A stretch of DNA of 64,000 nt. It comes from Endozoicomonas sp. OPT23 (GTDB lineage Bacteria; Pseudomonadota; Gammaproteobacteria; Pseudomonadales; Endozoicomonadaceae). Below are positions 26,318 to 35,365 of this stretch, in pieces. Each line of letters opens with the position of its first letter. Within the stretch, counting starts at the first letter, position 1. The notes below the pieces were generated by a model. That model was not told the DNA's origin and searched no databases. It saw only the letters and a program-made list of their open reading frames with translations. The DNA is taken from contig NZ_PPFD01000004.1 in the NCBI RefSeq assembly GCF_009653635.1, positions 124,001 to 188,000 of the forward strand. The letters run 5' to 3'. The position numbers were made by a program, and so were the translations under genes.

Positions 26318-28768
26318 ATGTCAGAGAACACTGCCAGAGGCTTCTTATTGAGGCATAGATTCATTACAAAAGTGACTCTGATTCTTGTTTATCTATTAGC
26401 AAGCCATTCTTCCATTGCTAATGCTATTAACCTACCTCAGGATCAGGTGTTCAACCTTCAGGAAAACTTTCAACTGCTAAAACTCGATAAGGAAACTGAT
26501 TTTTCTCGACGCGGCTTTCTGTTCTCTCTGGATGAAACAACGAATGCATCTGTTGTCGAAACAGCTCAGAGTAAATCTCAGAATGTCTTTACTTCATATC
26601 TGGCAGTTGATCATAACGCTCAAACAATCACTAACAGTAAAGGTTTATTGCAGATTAAAGTCTTCTCATCCAAGGAGTACAATCACCCTGATAATACCCC
26701 ATGGACTATCAGTAACCTGCTTCGCAATACCCATTCTGATTGTGACAAACAGTGTAATAAAAGTTCGATAGCAGTTGCCTCAAACGATATAGCGTTCGAC
26801 CAGGAATTGTCTGACCAAACTCTCTATGACATCAACTTCTTTTCTCCTCTTATAAGTCGAGGACACTCATCTTGTCAGATAAATAACCTTACGAAAAACG
26901 CCTTTTGTGAATTCGTATCTTCAGTCGTTATGGTCTTTACCCCTTACAACTCAGAAATCCCCCCTACAACTATTATTCATACAGTCAACCATGACAGACT
27001 GGAACAGATATATCTGATCAAGAGTGAAACCGAACTCTTTTTGCGAGATATCACAAAAATGAAAAAAACAGCCAAGGATTTTCTGGCTTTTCGGTTTGCT
27101 CAAATTGATAACGTAATAGCGCAAGAAAGGCCGAACTTGCCATCGCTATTTTATTTTATCGTTCGTTATTACATATCTCTTATCAAGGAGAACGGTTTCT
27201 TCGGTGAATCTTATAACCCAACTCCTGTATTCAATAAACTACCTGAAGAACCTATACCTGCCGAAGAACTTCTGGTCGCCTCTCGAGCCATAAAATCATT
27301 AGAAGACAGAAAGTGGGTGTCTGGAACGGCATCCGGTTCTGTGTACAGTGGTAACAGGCAAAGCTATAAAGTTCAAAATGAAATGCACGCCAATCATGCT
27401 CATGGCAACGCTATACAACGAGACCTTTTCCCCTCCGGTATGTATTACGAAGGCAATATTGTCAGCAGTGTTCTGGATATTCTGGCTGCAGACCAAATCA
27501 ATAATGAAGAGCGCGAGCCAGACGCCGTTGTCACTAGCGGTGGAACAATGAGCATAAAGTCAGCTCTCTCTGCGCACTACAATCTTGCCAAAGCCAATCA
27601 TATTGAAAACCCTGAAATGATTCTTCCTGTCACAGCGCACCCTGCTCACCTGAGGTCAGATGATAGTTTTGTCGTCAGATTTGCTCCTGTGAACGACTCT
27701 GGAAACAGCCCCTCTTATACTGTTGATCTTGAAGCCGTCGAAAAACTGATTAACAAAAACACAGTTCTTCTGGTTGGTTCTGCAGTTAATTATCCCTATG
27801 GGACAATGGACTCCATCGAAAAACTCTCTGAATTGGCAGAAAAATACAACAAACTTGAGAACCGGGTTCATAACAAGATCAGAGTTCACGTTGATGCCTG
27901 TCTTGGCGGTTTCTTTCTGGCGTTCCTCGATCGTAAAAAGCATGGCTTCGGTGAGTTTGATTTCCGGGTTCCCAATGTTCACAGTATCACCATAGATACT
28001 CACAAATACGGTGGCGCCCTCAAAGGCAGTTCAGTCGTTGCTTTCAGAACCAGAGACGTCGCCGACCATGCTTCATTTGTTGCGACGGAATGGCTAGGAG
28101 GAATGTTAGCTTCAGCTAATGAAGAGGGAAGTAAATCAGCAGGAGATTACGCCGCAGCCTGGGCTTCAATGGCCCTGATGGGGAAATCAGGTTACAGACA
28201 AAGAGCCGAAGCTTTATACCAAAGAGCAAAGGAGTTTGCTGACAAGGTCTGGAAAACTCGTGGCCTTGAGGTTATGGGAAAGCACTCAATGTGCCTAGCG
28301 TTCAAATCAAGAATTCACCATGACAGTGGTGAACCTGTTCTGAATATGGGGCATATCAAAGACTATCTGGGTTCAGCTGTAGAAAAGCCAAGATGGCGCT
28401 TCAACGGTCTTCAATACCCGGATGGGCTGCACTTCTGTGTCACAGGTCCTCAGCTTCCAGAAAACAATCCAGATATTGTTGAACGCTTTGGCACAGACCT
28501 GAAAAAAGCTGCAGAACAAGCTGAATGGCTGACTATCACTGGAGTTCCTCCAAAAGGGGGTAATGTTTACGGTGCAAGTTCGGTCAACATCAGTTTTAAA
28601 CATCCTGAGTGCAAGGTCGCCTTTATTAAAGCGGCCGGATACCTGACCCGAACAGTTGATGACATGGAAAAACAGCTGGAAGATTTTCAGTTTGATATGC
28701 TCAGTATCCTGAATAAAAATCTTGGCATAAGACCCTCCTTTGATTTATTGGAGTGCCCGAATGAATAA
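26318..28768 (+). CDS. Exported sphingosine-1-phosphate lyase-like PLP enzyme
   Basis: The 816-residue precursor starts with a basic N-region and a hydrophobic core (TKVTLILVYLLASHSS) ending in the signal-peptidase-like site IANA/I near residue 36. About 290 residues of unrecognised sequence follow, with several cysteines. From about residue 325 it aligns with S1P lyase: KWVSGTASGSVYSGN, DLFPSGMYYEGNIV, SGGT (407-410), HVDACLGGFF (His524, Asp526), DTHKYGGALKGSSVV with PLP lysine Lys563, EWLGGMLASANEEGSKSAG, and LQYPDGLHFCVTGP. S1P lyase cleaves sphingosine-1-phosphate to hexadecenal and phosphoethanolamine. Legionella uses a homologue as an effector against host sphingolipids, but without this signal peptide. 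A different PLP decarboxylase activity is possible. CAGGAA lies 8 bases before ATG. Confidence 0.82.
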   Translation: MSENTARGFLLRHRFITKVTLILVYLLASHSSIANAINLPQDQVFNLQENFQLLKLDKETDFSRRGFLFSLDETTNASVVETAQSKSQNVFTSYLAVDHNAQTITNSKGLLQIKVFSSKEYNHPDNTPWTISNLLRNTHSDCDKQCNKSSIAVASNDIAFDQELSDQTLYDINFFSPLISRGHSSCQINNLTKNAFCEFVSSVVMVFTPYNSEIPPTTIIHTVNHDRLEQIYLIKSETELFLRDITKMKKTAKDFLAFRFAQIDNVIAQERPNLPSLFYFIVRYYISLIKENGFFGESYNPTPVFNKLPEEPIPAEELLVASRAIKSLEDRKWVSGTASGSVYSGNRQSYKVQNEMHANHAHGNAIQRDLFPSGMYYEGNIVSSVLDILAADQINNEEREPDAVVTSGGTMSIKSALSAHYNLAKANHIENPEMILPVTAHPAHLRSDDSFVVRFAPVNDSGNSPSYTVDLEAVEKLINKNTVLLVGSAVNYPYGTMDSIEKLSELAEKYNKLENRVHNKIRVHVDACLGGFFLAFLDRKKHGFGEFDFRVPNVHSITIDTHKYGGALKGSSVVAFRTRDVADHASFVATEWLGGMLASANEEGSKSAGDYAAAWASMALMGKSGYRQRAEALYQRAKEFADKVWKTRGLEVMGKHSMCLAFKSRIHHDSGEPVLNMGHIKDYLGSAVEKPRWRFNGLQYPDGLHFCVTGPQLPENNPDIVERFGTDLKKAAEQAEWLTITGVPPKGGNVYGASSVNISFKHPECKVAFIKAAGYLTRTVDDMEKQLEDFQFDMLSILNKNLGIRPSFDLLECPNE

Positions 28769-28889
28769 CGGTGGAGCTTCATCGTCAGGCTGACCAATGT
28801 TACTCTTTAAACACCGACATGCTATGGTTGCCCGTTGGTAGATATGAACAAGCCCAACTGGCAACCCTCTGCGTTCACATGGAGAGAAC

Positions 28890-29450
28890 ATGACAAACCG
28901 CCCAAGCTTCAGAGCCTTATTTACTCTGATTTTTCTCACCAGCCTGTTGTCAGCCTGTGGCTTTCATCTACGTGGAAAAATGGATATTGCCAGTGAAATC
29001 GCCAACCTGAGTGTTTCAGGTAACGACATTCCCTATATGCGAGCCCTGAAATCGGCTCTTACCAGTACCGGTATTACCGTTACCGATGACGCAGAATATC
29101 GTCTGATACTGAAGAGCCTCGAAAAAGATTCCGGAACCCAGACCGCTGCCAGTGCTGGCCGCTATGAACGAACACTTTCTATCAAAGCGACCTACCAGTT
29201 GCAGACTCGTGATGGCCTTCAGCTGTTTGCCCCCATGGTCATTGCTAACGAACGCTTCATGACTGAAGACAAGAATCAGGTGAACGCTGCCCAGAGTGAA
29301 GAGACTTACCTGTTTAAACAATTGCAACGGGAAGTGATCAGCTCTACGGTTCGACGAATTGCCGGTATCTCCGGTGATGCTCTGACCAAAGAAGAAGCCA
29401 GAGCCCGAACAGCTGTTGAAGCCGAACAAAAGGCCGCTGAAGCCCAGTAA
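28890..29450 (+). CDS. lptE: LPS-assembly lipoprotein LptE
   Basis: LptE plugs the LptD barrel that inserts LPS in the outer membrane. The 186-residue precursor has a lipobox LSAC followed by the signature GFHLRGK, then the usual LptE pattern (LRG, IPYMRALKSALTSTGI, and RYERTLSIKATYQLQTRDG). It ends in a charged Ala/Glu-rich helix. Its stop TAA overlaps the holA start ATG by one base, so the two are translationally coupled. In relatives it directly follows leuS; here it does not. Confidence 0.95.
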   Translation: MTNRPSFRALFTLIFLTSLLSACGFHLRGKMDIASEIANLSVSGNDIPYMRALKSALTSTGITVTDDAEYRLILKSLEKDSGTQTAASAGRYERTLSIKATYQLQTRDGLQLFAPMVIANERFMTEDKNQVNAAQSEETYLFKQLQREVISSTVRRIAGISGDALTKEEARARTAVEAEQKAAEAQ

Positions 29451-30502
29451 TGAAACTCAGACCTGACCAGCTAACAGGACAGTTGCAATCGCAACTGTCC
29501 CCCATCTATATCATCAGTGGTGACGAGCCTCTTCAGGTCTCCGAATGCTGCGACCAGATTCGTCAGAAAGCCCGTGATTCCGGCTTCACAGAACGTCATG
29601 TTTATCATGTTGATAACAGTTTCGACTGGAGTGATTTTCTGGAAGCCGCCCACAGCCTGTCACTCTTTGCTGAAAAGCAGATCCTTGAACTGAGGATGCC
29701 CAACGGCAAGCCTGGTGACAGTGGTCGTAAGGCGCTGATGGAATACGTTAAGCAGCCATCACCAGACAACCTTGTCATCATGGTGACGGATCGACTGGAT
29801 GCTGCCACACAGAAGTCCAAATGGTTCAAAGCGGTTGATCAGGCTGGAGTCTTCATTCCTGTCTGGCCCATTGAACACGATAAGTTGCCCGGCTGGATTG
29901 CCAGACGTTTGAGAGTTCAAGGCTTTGAAGCAACACCTGAAGCTCTGGCTCTGCTGGCAGAGCGTATCGAAGGAAACCTGTTGGCGGCTTCTCAGGAGAT
30001 AGAGAAGCTGAAACTGCTGGCAACAGACAATCGCATCAGTGCAGACACCATTCGCGAAGTGGTTTCAGACAGTGCCCGCTACGATGTCTTCCAGCTCTCT
30101 GATGTTGCTCTCAACGGTGATATTAAAGGCGTCGTTCGAATACTGGCCGGTCTGCGCAGTGAAGGTATTGAACCTCCCATTATTCTTTGGGCACTGGTTC
30201 GGGAGATTCGCCTGCTCAGCCATATCAGCCGGCTCAGATCTAAAGGCTCCAGCACAGATGCGGCCATTGAAGCTGCAGCCAAAGCTCACGGTATTGCACC
30301 TTTTATTTTGAAAAAGCGCCGAGGGTTGATGGAAAAATGCATGGGCAGAAACAGTGAGCAGACCTTCAGACGCTTGCTGATTCATGCCGGAGTTATCGAT
30401 AAAAGCATCAAAGGTCTGGAACGTCTGAATACCTGGGATGAACTGCTGACCCTCAGTATGGAGCTTGCAGGCGCTCCTCAACTGGCAGGCTTAAAGAGAT
30501 AA
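29450..30502 (+). CDS. holA: DNA polymerase III delta subunit
   Basis: HolA is the clamp-loader subunit that opens the beta clamp. The 350-residue protein matches the family in length and in its start: MKLRPDQLTGQLQSQLSPIYIISGDEPLQVSE. Later segments such as RYDVFQLSDVALNGDIKGVVRILAGL and EPPIILWALVREIRLL are characteristic of domain III. It overlaps lptE by one base. Normally nadD follows; here a convergent lipoprotein gene ends 2 bases beyond. Confidence 0.95.
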   Translation: MKLRPDQLTGQLQSQLSPIYIISGDEPLQVSECCDQIRQKARDSGFTERHVYHVDNSFDWSDFLEAAHSLSLFAEKQILELRMPNGKPGDSGRKALMEYVKQPSPDNLVIMVTDRLDAATQKSKWFKAVDQAGVFIPVWPIEHDKLPGWIARRLRVQGFEATPEALALLAERIEGNLLAASQEIEKLKLLATDNRISADTIREVVSDSARYDVFQLSDVALNGDIKGVVRILAGLRSEGIEPPIILWALVREIRLLSHISRLRSKGSSTDAAIEAAAKAHGIAPFILKKRRGLMEKCMGRNSEQTFRRLLIHAGVIDKSIKGLERLNTWDELLTLSMELAGAPQLAGLKR

Positions 30503-30504
30503 AG

Positions 30505-31044
30505 TCAGGTTTGTGGCTGCAGGAAGATATCATCCAGATTATCTTCCCTGTCACCGCCCAGACCAGTGAAGCTCACGACTCTGCGATTCAGGTTAACGAT
30601 TCTAGGTGTCTCGTTTTCCAGAGCAATAGTCACTCTGGAAACCACTTCAATAGCAAAGTCATTAAATCGCTCATCAAACACCCAGGTCTCACGAGCCCTC
30701 TGTTCTATAACGGCGCTGTCGGGGCCTGTCACTACAATCACACGCTCCAGCAGCTCTTCCTTATGGTTCAGCCCATAACGTTCAATAAGATCTTCCGCTC
30801 GAGACAACAACTCTCGACCACTGTCTGCGGAAACCCCTGAGGCATTGGTGAAACGCAGCTGAGCCCTTTCAGAGTAGAGACTTTGCAATAAATCAGCTTC
30901 ACCATCTCGAAAGGCTTTTTTATGGGTGTCCAGAAACTCCGAGACTACCATCTCATCCAGTTTCGATACCTGTTTCTGATTATCGGATGGGCTACAACCA
31001 AGCAGCATTATTGCGAGCACAACGGTAACAAACGCTCGATACAT
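30505..31044 (-). CDS. Small lipoprotein, NTF2-like fold possible
   Basis: The 179-residue precursor has a lipobox LLGC with lipidated Cys17 (MYRAFVTVVLAIMLLGCSPSDN). The mature part begins with a helix (EFLDTHKKAFRDGEADLLQSLYSE) and continues with alternating strands (VIVVTGPDSAVIEQRARETWVF, FAIEVVSRVTIALE), an arrangement that recalls NTF2/SnoaL domains. The match is by fold pattern only. It converges on holA with a 2-base gap, so transcripts would overlap. Confidence 0.78.
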   Translation of the reverse strand: MYRAFVTVVLAIMLLGCSPSDNQKQVSKLDEMVVSEFLDTHKKAFRDGEADLLQSLYSERAQLRFTNASGVSADSGRELLSRAEDLIERYGLNHKEELLERVIVVTGPDSAVIEQRARETWVFDERFNDFAIEVVSRVTIALENETPRIVNLNRRVVSFTGLGGDREDNLDDIFLQPQT

Positions 31045-31400
31045 AGAAAAATACCAGTTAATAAAAGTGACTCACGCAATAGAAGCTGAACGACTGAGGG
31101 TATGAAGAACTAATCTGGATGAGTAAATTCTCACCTGGGTCTGGCAGGTCAAAAATCAGGCAGATTGAAACAAAATTCATCGCTCATGCATATCACTCTT
31201 CAAAAAGCACTTACGATGATTACCTATTGCGATAACAGATATTACTTACTAGACGCATTTGAAACAAGCAATAAACGGCTATAAAGGCCTTTTCAGCGAC
31301 GCCGATGGTTCGAAAGACCTGAGGTTGTGTTCATTCACCGCCTGCAATTCATTCGAGCTATTCAATCGAGCTATTTAATCGAGCAAAGGAGATGCTGATT
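31045..31400. other. Divergent intergenic region between two lipoprotein genes
   Basis: These 356 bases hold no credible ORF. They must contain promoters for both lipoprotein genes. The + side ends in a 13-bp tandem repeat (31353-31384) that runs up to the Shine-Dalgarno of the downstream gene. Nothing else was recognised. Confidence 0.6.
31353..31384 (+). repeat. 13-bp tandem repeat overlapping the leader of a lipoprotein gene
   Basis: The unit TCGAGCTATTCAA / TCGAGCTATTTAA occurs twice in tandem and a third TCGAGC starts exactly 13 bases later, giving TCGAGC at 31353, 31366 and 31379. AAGGAG of the ribosome-binding site begins 2 bases after the last one. It may be a regulator site or a slippage-prone tract. 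Confidence 0.7.
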
Positions 31401-32297
31401 ATGATGTTTAGAAACCTGCTGGGAGCAGCCATGGCATTGCTGGTAGCAGGCTGTGCCTCCTTTGACTTCATGCCCGGCAAAGATATCAAGTCTACTTATA
31501 ACCACCAATGGTCCAAGGCCAAAAACCTGACCTACGCTGGCGGCATGCGCTCCAGGGTTCATGACCAGCAGCTGCCTGCCGGAGCCTATGACAATAAAGG
31601 CAAGCTTCAGGACTATAAGCTCGGCAATATCTCGCACCCTGCCTATGGCAGTTCCAGTGGCGTGACTGGAGTCACCGTTCAACCTTATGGTGCTTTTGAG
31701 CACTTCTACTGGGGATGGACAGTGCCTGGCGCCAGCCACTATCAGGAAAACCGTTTCTTTGGCTGGATGCCCATGGAGATGGGCAAGGATGAGAACCTTG
31801 CCAGAGAAACTCTGGAACGGATGCTAAGCAGAGCCTCGTTGAGCATACTCAACGACATGAACTACAAGTACAAACCAGTAAAAACACCCTATGAAGTACA
31901 GGGACAGAAGTTCAAACAGTGGTACCTGGAACAGACTGGCGGCAACTGCTCTTTCGCCCGAATGAACTGCGTACTGAGTTTATTTGTACCGACTCCCATG
32001 GCGATCAGTCAGGCACCGTTCTTCAGCTACTACAGCATGGCCGGACAGCCCGCATGGTTCTTCCAGGCCAACACCAGTGAAACCTTTCCAAGGCTGGCAA
32101 TCACTCAGGGTGAAGGCCTGAAGAGTATCAGCGAGAATGTCTTCTACCAGAAGCTCAGCGCCCGCCTGCCAGGCTGGCTTTACTTCTACGAAGCACCAAA
32201 CGAAGTAGGCACGGGTGATAACAACAAGACTATCGCCTACCCCTACATTCTGGAGAAAGGTAAACCACTGCTGTTTATTCGTCCCACTAACAAGTAA
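31401..32297 (+). CDS. Lipoprotein of unknown function
   Basis: The precursor of 298 residues has lipobox VAGC (MMFRNLLGAAMALLVAGCASFDF), with the +2 residue Ala favouring the outer membrane. The mature protein is rich in Tyr and Trp (HFYWGWTVPGASHYQENRFFGWMP), with two nearby cysteines (GGNCSFARMNC) that could pair. No family is recognised. The frame opens at ATG 31392, but AAGGAG abuts that codon; ATG 31401 has 9-base spacing and is preferred. A 14-bp stem-loop follows the stop. Confidence 0.8.
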   Translation: MMFRNLLGAAMALLVAGCASFDFMPGKDIKSTYNHQWSKAKNLTYAGGMRSRVHDQQLPAGAYDNKGKLQDYKLGNISHPAYGSSSGVTGVTVQPYGAFEHFYWGWTVPGASHYQENRFFGWMPMEMGKDENLARETLERMLSRASLSILNDMNYKYKPVKTPYEVQGQKFKQWYLEQTGGNCSFARMNCVLSLFVPTPMAISQAPFFSYYSMAGQPAWFFQANTSETFPRLAITQGEGLKSISENVFYQKLSARLPGWLYFYEAPNEVGTGDNNKTIAYPYILEKGKPLLFIRPTNK

Positions 32298-32303
32298 TCC
32301 TTA

Positions 32304-32337
32304 TTCAGCCTCCAGTAACTTTACTGGGGGCTGAATC
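32304..32337 (+). terminator. Stem-loop after the lipoprotein gene
   Basis: ATTCAGCCTCCAGT pairs with ACTGGGGGCTGAAT (14 pairs, one G-U) around AACTTT, starting 7 bases after the stop. A moderate U content (CTACTCAATTTTCC) follows, so termination is likely. Confidence 0.6.
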
Positions 32338-32429
32338 TACTCAATTTTCCTCTCAACGCCTGCACCCCTGCTATAGTTTCCCCAGCAAAACCAGACAATA
32401 ACTCCAACGACTGAGCAGGAGACTCCGTT

Positions 32430-33806
32430 TTGCCCTCTGCCACCAAACCTCTCGAAGATCAACCCACTCAACGCAGCCAGTTTAGTTCCCGGCTTGGCTT
32501 TATCATTGCAGCCGCGGGCTGTGCAGTCGGTGTTGGTAATATCTGGAGCTTCCCCACCCAGACAGCCCAGAACGGTGGCGCAGCCTTTGTGCTGGTTTAT
32601 TTGTTTTTCTCTTTTGTATTAGCCTACCCCGCCCTCGTCGCGGAGTTGACCATTGGACGATATAGCCAGTCCAACTCTGTTTCAGCACTTACCGGCTTGG
32701 ATCAACGCCGCTGGGTGCAAAGAATTGGGCTGATCACCAGCTTACTGGGGCTTGCCACACTGACTCTGATCTACAGCTTCTACAGTATCGTTGCCGGCTG
32801 GTTTATTGGCTTTACTGTATCGCCCGTCCTGAAACTTGCTGGCATTGATGCAGCAGCGAACTGGCTGACCAGTTTTAATACACCATCAACGATTACACTG
32901 ACCCTTGTTTTTATGGCAGTCACCACATTAATTGTGACTGCCGGAGTCAGACAGGGTATCGAGAAGTGGTGCAATCGTTTGATGCCTTCTCTATTTATTC
33001 TGCTGGCAGTACTGATTGTTTTTGTATTGCAAAAGCCCGGCGGTATGGAAGGCCTGAAAGCTTACCTGCTTCCAGATTTTTCACGAATATTTGACCAGAA
33101 ACTGCTGATTTCAGCGTTGGGGCAATCCTTCTTCTCAATGTCGCTGGGAGTAGGTTGTATGCTGGTCTACGGCTCTTACCTGAAGAAACAGGCTAACCTG
33201 CCCCTGACTGCTTTTCAGGTTGCAGCGGTAGACAGCAGTGTTGCCTTCTTTGCTGGCCTGCTGATTATCCCCTGCATGTATGTTGCCATGCAGCAGGGCG
33301 TTGAGATCTACAATGCCGATGGTCTGCTGCACAGTGCAGATACACTGGTCTTCACCGTATTACCTTCTTTGTTCAATCAACTGGGCGCTATTGGTCATCT
33401 CGTTGCTGTCGCCTTCTTTGTACTGCTCGTGATAGCAGCACTGACTTCTTCCATATCACTGATTGAGCCTACGGTTGCCTGGATGGTGGAGAACAGACAG
33501 TTCAGACGTCGCCGTGCCAGCTGGCTGATCACTGCTCTGGCATCACTCCTGTCGATTGGCATTATTCTGAATTTTGACACACTGTTCGGGCTGGCCATCA
33601 CTCTGGCCACTCAATACTTCCAACCCATACTCTGCTTAATGTTTGCTGTTTATGGCAGCTGGATCATGAGGCAGGATCGCTTGCTGAAAGAGTTAAGCCA
33701 GGGTTACCCGGATATCAAGGAAGGATGGTTCTGGAAAATCTGGCCCTGGTATATCAGAACTGTATGCCCCGGGTTGATCCTGCTGTTATTTCTCAGCAAT
33801 CTCTGA
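32430..33806 (+). CDS. Sodium-dependent transporter of the NSS/SNF family
   Basis: The 458-residue protein has about 11-12 helices and the LeuT-fold signature SRLGFIIAAAGCAVGVGNIWSFPTQTAQNGGAAFVLVYL, with the unwound helix 1 AVGVGNIWSFP that holds the Na+ and substrate sites. ELTIGRYSQSN is also typical. Bacterial relatives such as TnaT, MhsT and LeuT import amino acids with Na+. The start is TTG 32430, with AGGAG 8 bases upstream. The substrate is unknown. A 12-bp stem-loop follows. Confidence 0.93.
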   Translation: MPSATKPLEDQPTQRSQFSSRLGFIIAAAGCAVGVGNIWSFPTQTAQNGGAAFVLVYLFFSFVLAYPALVAELTIGRYSQSNSVSALTGLDQRRWVQRIGLITSLLGLATLTLIYSFYSIVAGWFIGFTVSPVLKLAGIDAAANWLTSFNTPSTITLTLVFMAVTTLIVTAGVRQGIEKWCNRLMPSLFILLAVLIVFVLQKPGGMEGLKAYLLPDFSRIFDQKLLISALGQSFFSMSLGVGCMLVYGSYLKKQANLPLTAFQVAAVDSSVAFFAGLLIIPCMYVAMQQGVEIYNADGLLHSADTLVFTVLPSLFNQLGAIGHLVAVAFFVLLVIAALTSSISLIEPTVAWMVENRQFRRRRASWLITALASLLSIGIILNFDTLFGLAITLATQYFQPILCLMFAVYGSWIMRQDRLLKELSQGYPDIKEGWFWKIWPWYIRTVCPGLILLLFLSNL

Positions 33807-33837
33807 CTGTTCAATTTATAAGGCTTTTGTCGATCAA

Positions 33838-33864
33838 AATTAGCTGCCCAAAGGGCAGCTAATT
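33838..33864 (+). terminator. 12-bp stem-loop after the SNF transporter gene
   Basis: AATTAGCTGCCC and GGGCAGCTAATT pair perfectly around AAA, 31 bases after the stop. The tail AATCTAACCCC lacks a U-run. Confidence 0.5.
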
Positions 33865-33926
33865 AATCTAACCCCGTTTATACTTCTGCCCTTTATCTGC
33901 TTCGTTGTTAAAAAGTATTAAATAAT

Positions 33927-34541
33927 ATGACTCTTGCTTCCTGGTTATCCCTGCTGGCCATTTGCGTTCTTGGTGCTGTTTCTCCTGGCCCCAGTCTGGC
34001 TGCTGTTATGAAAAGTACCCTTCAGGGATCGAGAACCCATGGCATGGTAACAGCCATCAGCCATGCCTTTGGCATTGGTCTTTATGCGTTTCTGGTTGCA
34101 GCAGGTATTGCCGTCGTTATTACCGAAACCCTATGGCTTTTTCAGGTAATCACTTATGCAGGTGCCGCTTACCTTGCCTGGATGGGTTACAAGTCTCTTG
34201 CTTCAAAATCGTCTCTGGTTAATGAAGAACAAAACACTGGGCCATCCATTTCTTTCAAACAGTCTGCTCTCGATGGTTTTCTGATTTCCTTTCTTAACCC
34301 AAAGATCGCTGTCTTCTTTCTGGCTCTGTTCAGCCAGTTTGTAACACCAGAAACGACATTGATCACTCAGCTGCTTATGGCGCTGATGGCAACACTCTGT
34401 GATGGTATCTGGTACTGCATGATTGCCGGCGTAGCAGGGCACGCAAAAGTACTGCCAATGTTGAGAAGGAATGCGACGATGGTTAATAGAATCTGCGGTG
34501 CTTTACTGATTTTTGTGGCACTGAGAATTCTGGCGCTTTAG
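33927..34541 (+). CDS. LysE/RhtB-family amino-acid exporter (first of two)
   Basis: The 204-residue protein has about six hydrophobic segments and the family N-terminus AICVLGAVSPGPSLAAVMKSTLQGSRTHGM (PGP motif), then ISFLNPKIAVFFLALFSQFV (the FxNPK motif). These exporters remove excess lysine, threonine, homoserine or their analogues. It is a monocistronic-looking gene between two stem-loops. A second, divergent LysE paralogue lies 157 bases downstream on the opposite strand, convergent with it; they share only family-level similarity. Confidence 0.92.
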   Translation: MTLASWLSLLAICVLGAVSPGPSLAAVMKSTLQGSRTHGMVTAISHAFGIGLYAFLVAAGIAVVITETLWLFQVITYAGAAYLAWMGYKSLASKSSLVNEEQNTGPSISFKQSALDGFLISFLNPKIAVFFLALFSQFVTPETTLITQLLMALMATLCDGIWYCMIAGVAGHAKVLPMLRRNATMVNRICGALLIFVALRILAL

Positions 34542-34564
34542 CAGAATTAGTTTTAGCTAAATAT

Positions 34565-34591
34565 CTGGCTTTGAATCTGATTTCAAAGCCA
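34565..34591 (+). terminator. 11-bp stem-loop after the first LysE gene
   Basis: CTGGCTTTGAA and TTCAAAGCCAG pair perfectly around TCTGA, 24 bases past the stop. The tail TAATAATTACTC is only mildly U-rich. Confidence 0.5.
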
Positions 34592-34698
34592 GTAATAATT
34601 ACTCTGTAATCGACAGGGTGTAAGCGGTATATCCTGCGAACAGAATTAATAGTGTTATTGATAGATTCCAGCCAGTACTGTCCCGACAAAAACATTTA

Positions 34699-35322
34699 TC
34701 AGCCATTTTTTATCGATGCCGTTATGGCACCAGCGCCGAACAAAGCTGTCCCACTGAAGCGATTGAACCATTTTCTAGCATTATAGGATTGAACTTGCTC
34801 CCTCAGTTTGCCCGCAAATAACGTATAAAACGTAATATTTAACGCAACGATCGAAAGAAAGCTAACAACCAATATTAAAATCTGTGGCAAAAAGGCTTCA
34901 GCAGGCTCGATAAACTGGGGTAAGAATGCAACAAAAAACACAATGTCTTTTGGGTTTAGTGCAGTCACTAAAAAGGCTCCTCGAAACAGGGAGAAAGCCG
35001 AAGAGTTGCTCGTGCTTTTGTTAGAAGAAGTGAGTTCAACTTCTGCAAAAAAAGTTTTTATTCCGAGGTAAATGAGATAACCAACACCAAACCATTTCAA
35101 TACCAAAAACAATGTCGATGAAGCCGCTAATATAGCACCGAGACCTAGCAAAGATAATGACATGGCCGTTAAGTCACCAGCAAGCACACCGGCTACTAAT
35201 GGTAATACCGACTTTTTACCATGCACCATTGCCTGGCTCATAGCTAATATGACCGTTGGCCCAGGGATAATGCAAAAGATTGATACGGTGGTTATAAACG
35301 CTATCCATGTCTCAACATTCAC
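34699..35322 (-). CDS. LysE/RhtB-family amino-acid exporter (second)
   Basis: The 207-residue six-helix protein has the family N-terminus ITTVSIFCIIPGPTVILAMSQAMVHGKK and the FLVTALNPKDIVFFVAFLPQFI motif (ALNPK). Its sequence differs clearly from the neighbouring LysE protein, so this is not a recent tandem duplication. Its substrate is unknown. It reads away from ilvD, whose stop lies 97 bases upstream, with a 13-bp stem-loop in between. Confidence 0.92.
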   Translation of the reverse strand: MNVETWIAFITTVSIFCIIPGPTVILAMSQAMVHGKKSVLPLVAGVLAGDLTAMSLSLLGLGAILAASSTLFLVLKWFGVGYLIYLGIKTFFAEVELTSSNKSTSNSSAFSLFRGAFLVTALNPKDIVFFVAFLPQFIEPAEAFLPQILILVVSFLSIVALNITFYTLFAGKLREQVQSYNARKWFNRFSGTALFGAGAITASIKNG

Positions 35323-35365
35323 AATCTACTCTCCTTGTCGATTGAAAGTTAACAATAGAATAAAC

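Noticed and set aside
33927-35322. Two LysE genes as a recent tandem duplication
   Set aside because: They are convergent and differ widely outside the family motifs, so they are separate paralogues.
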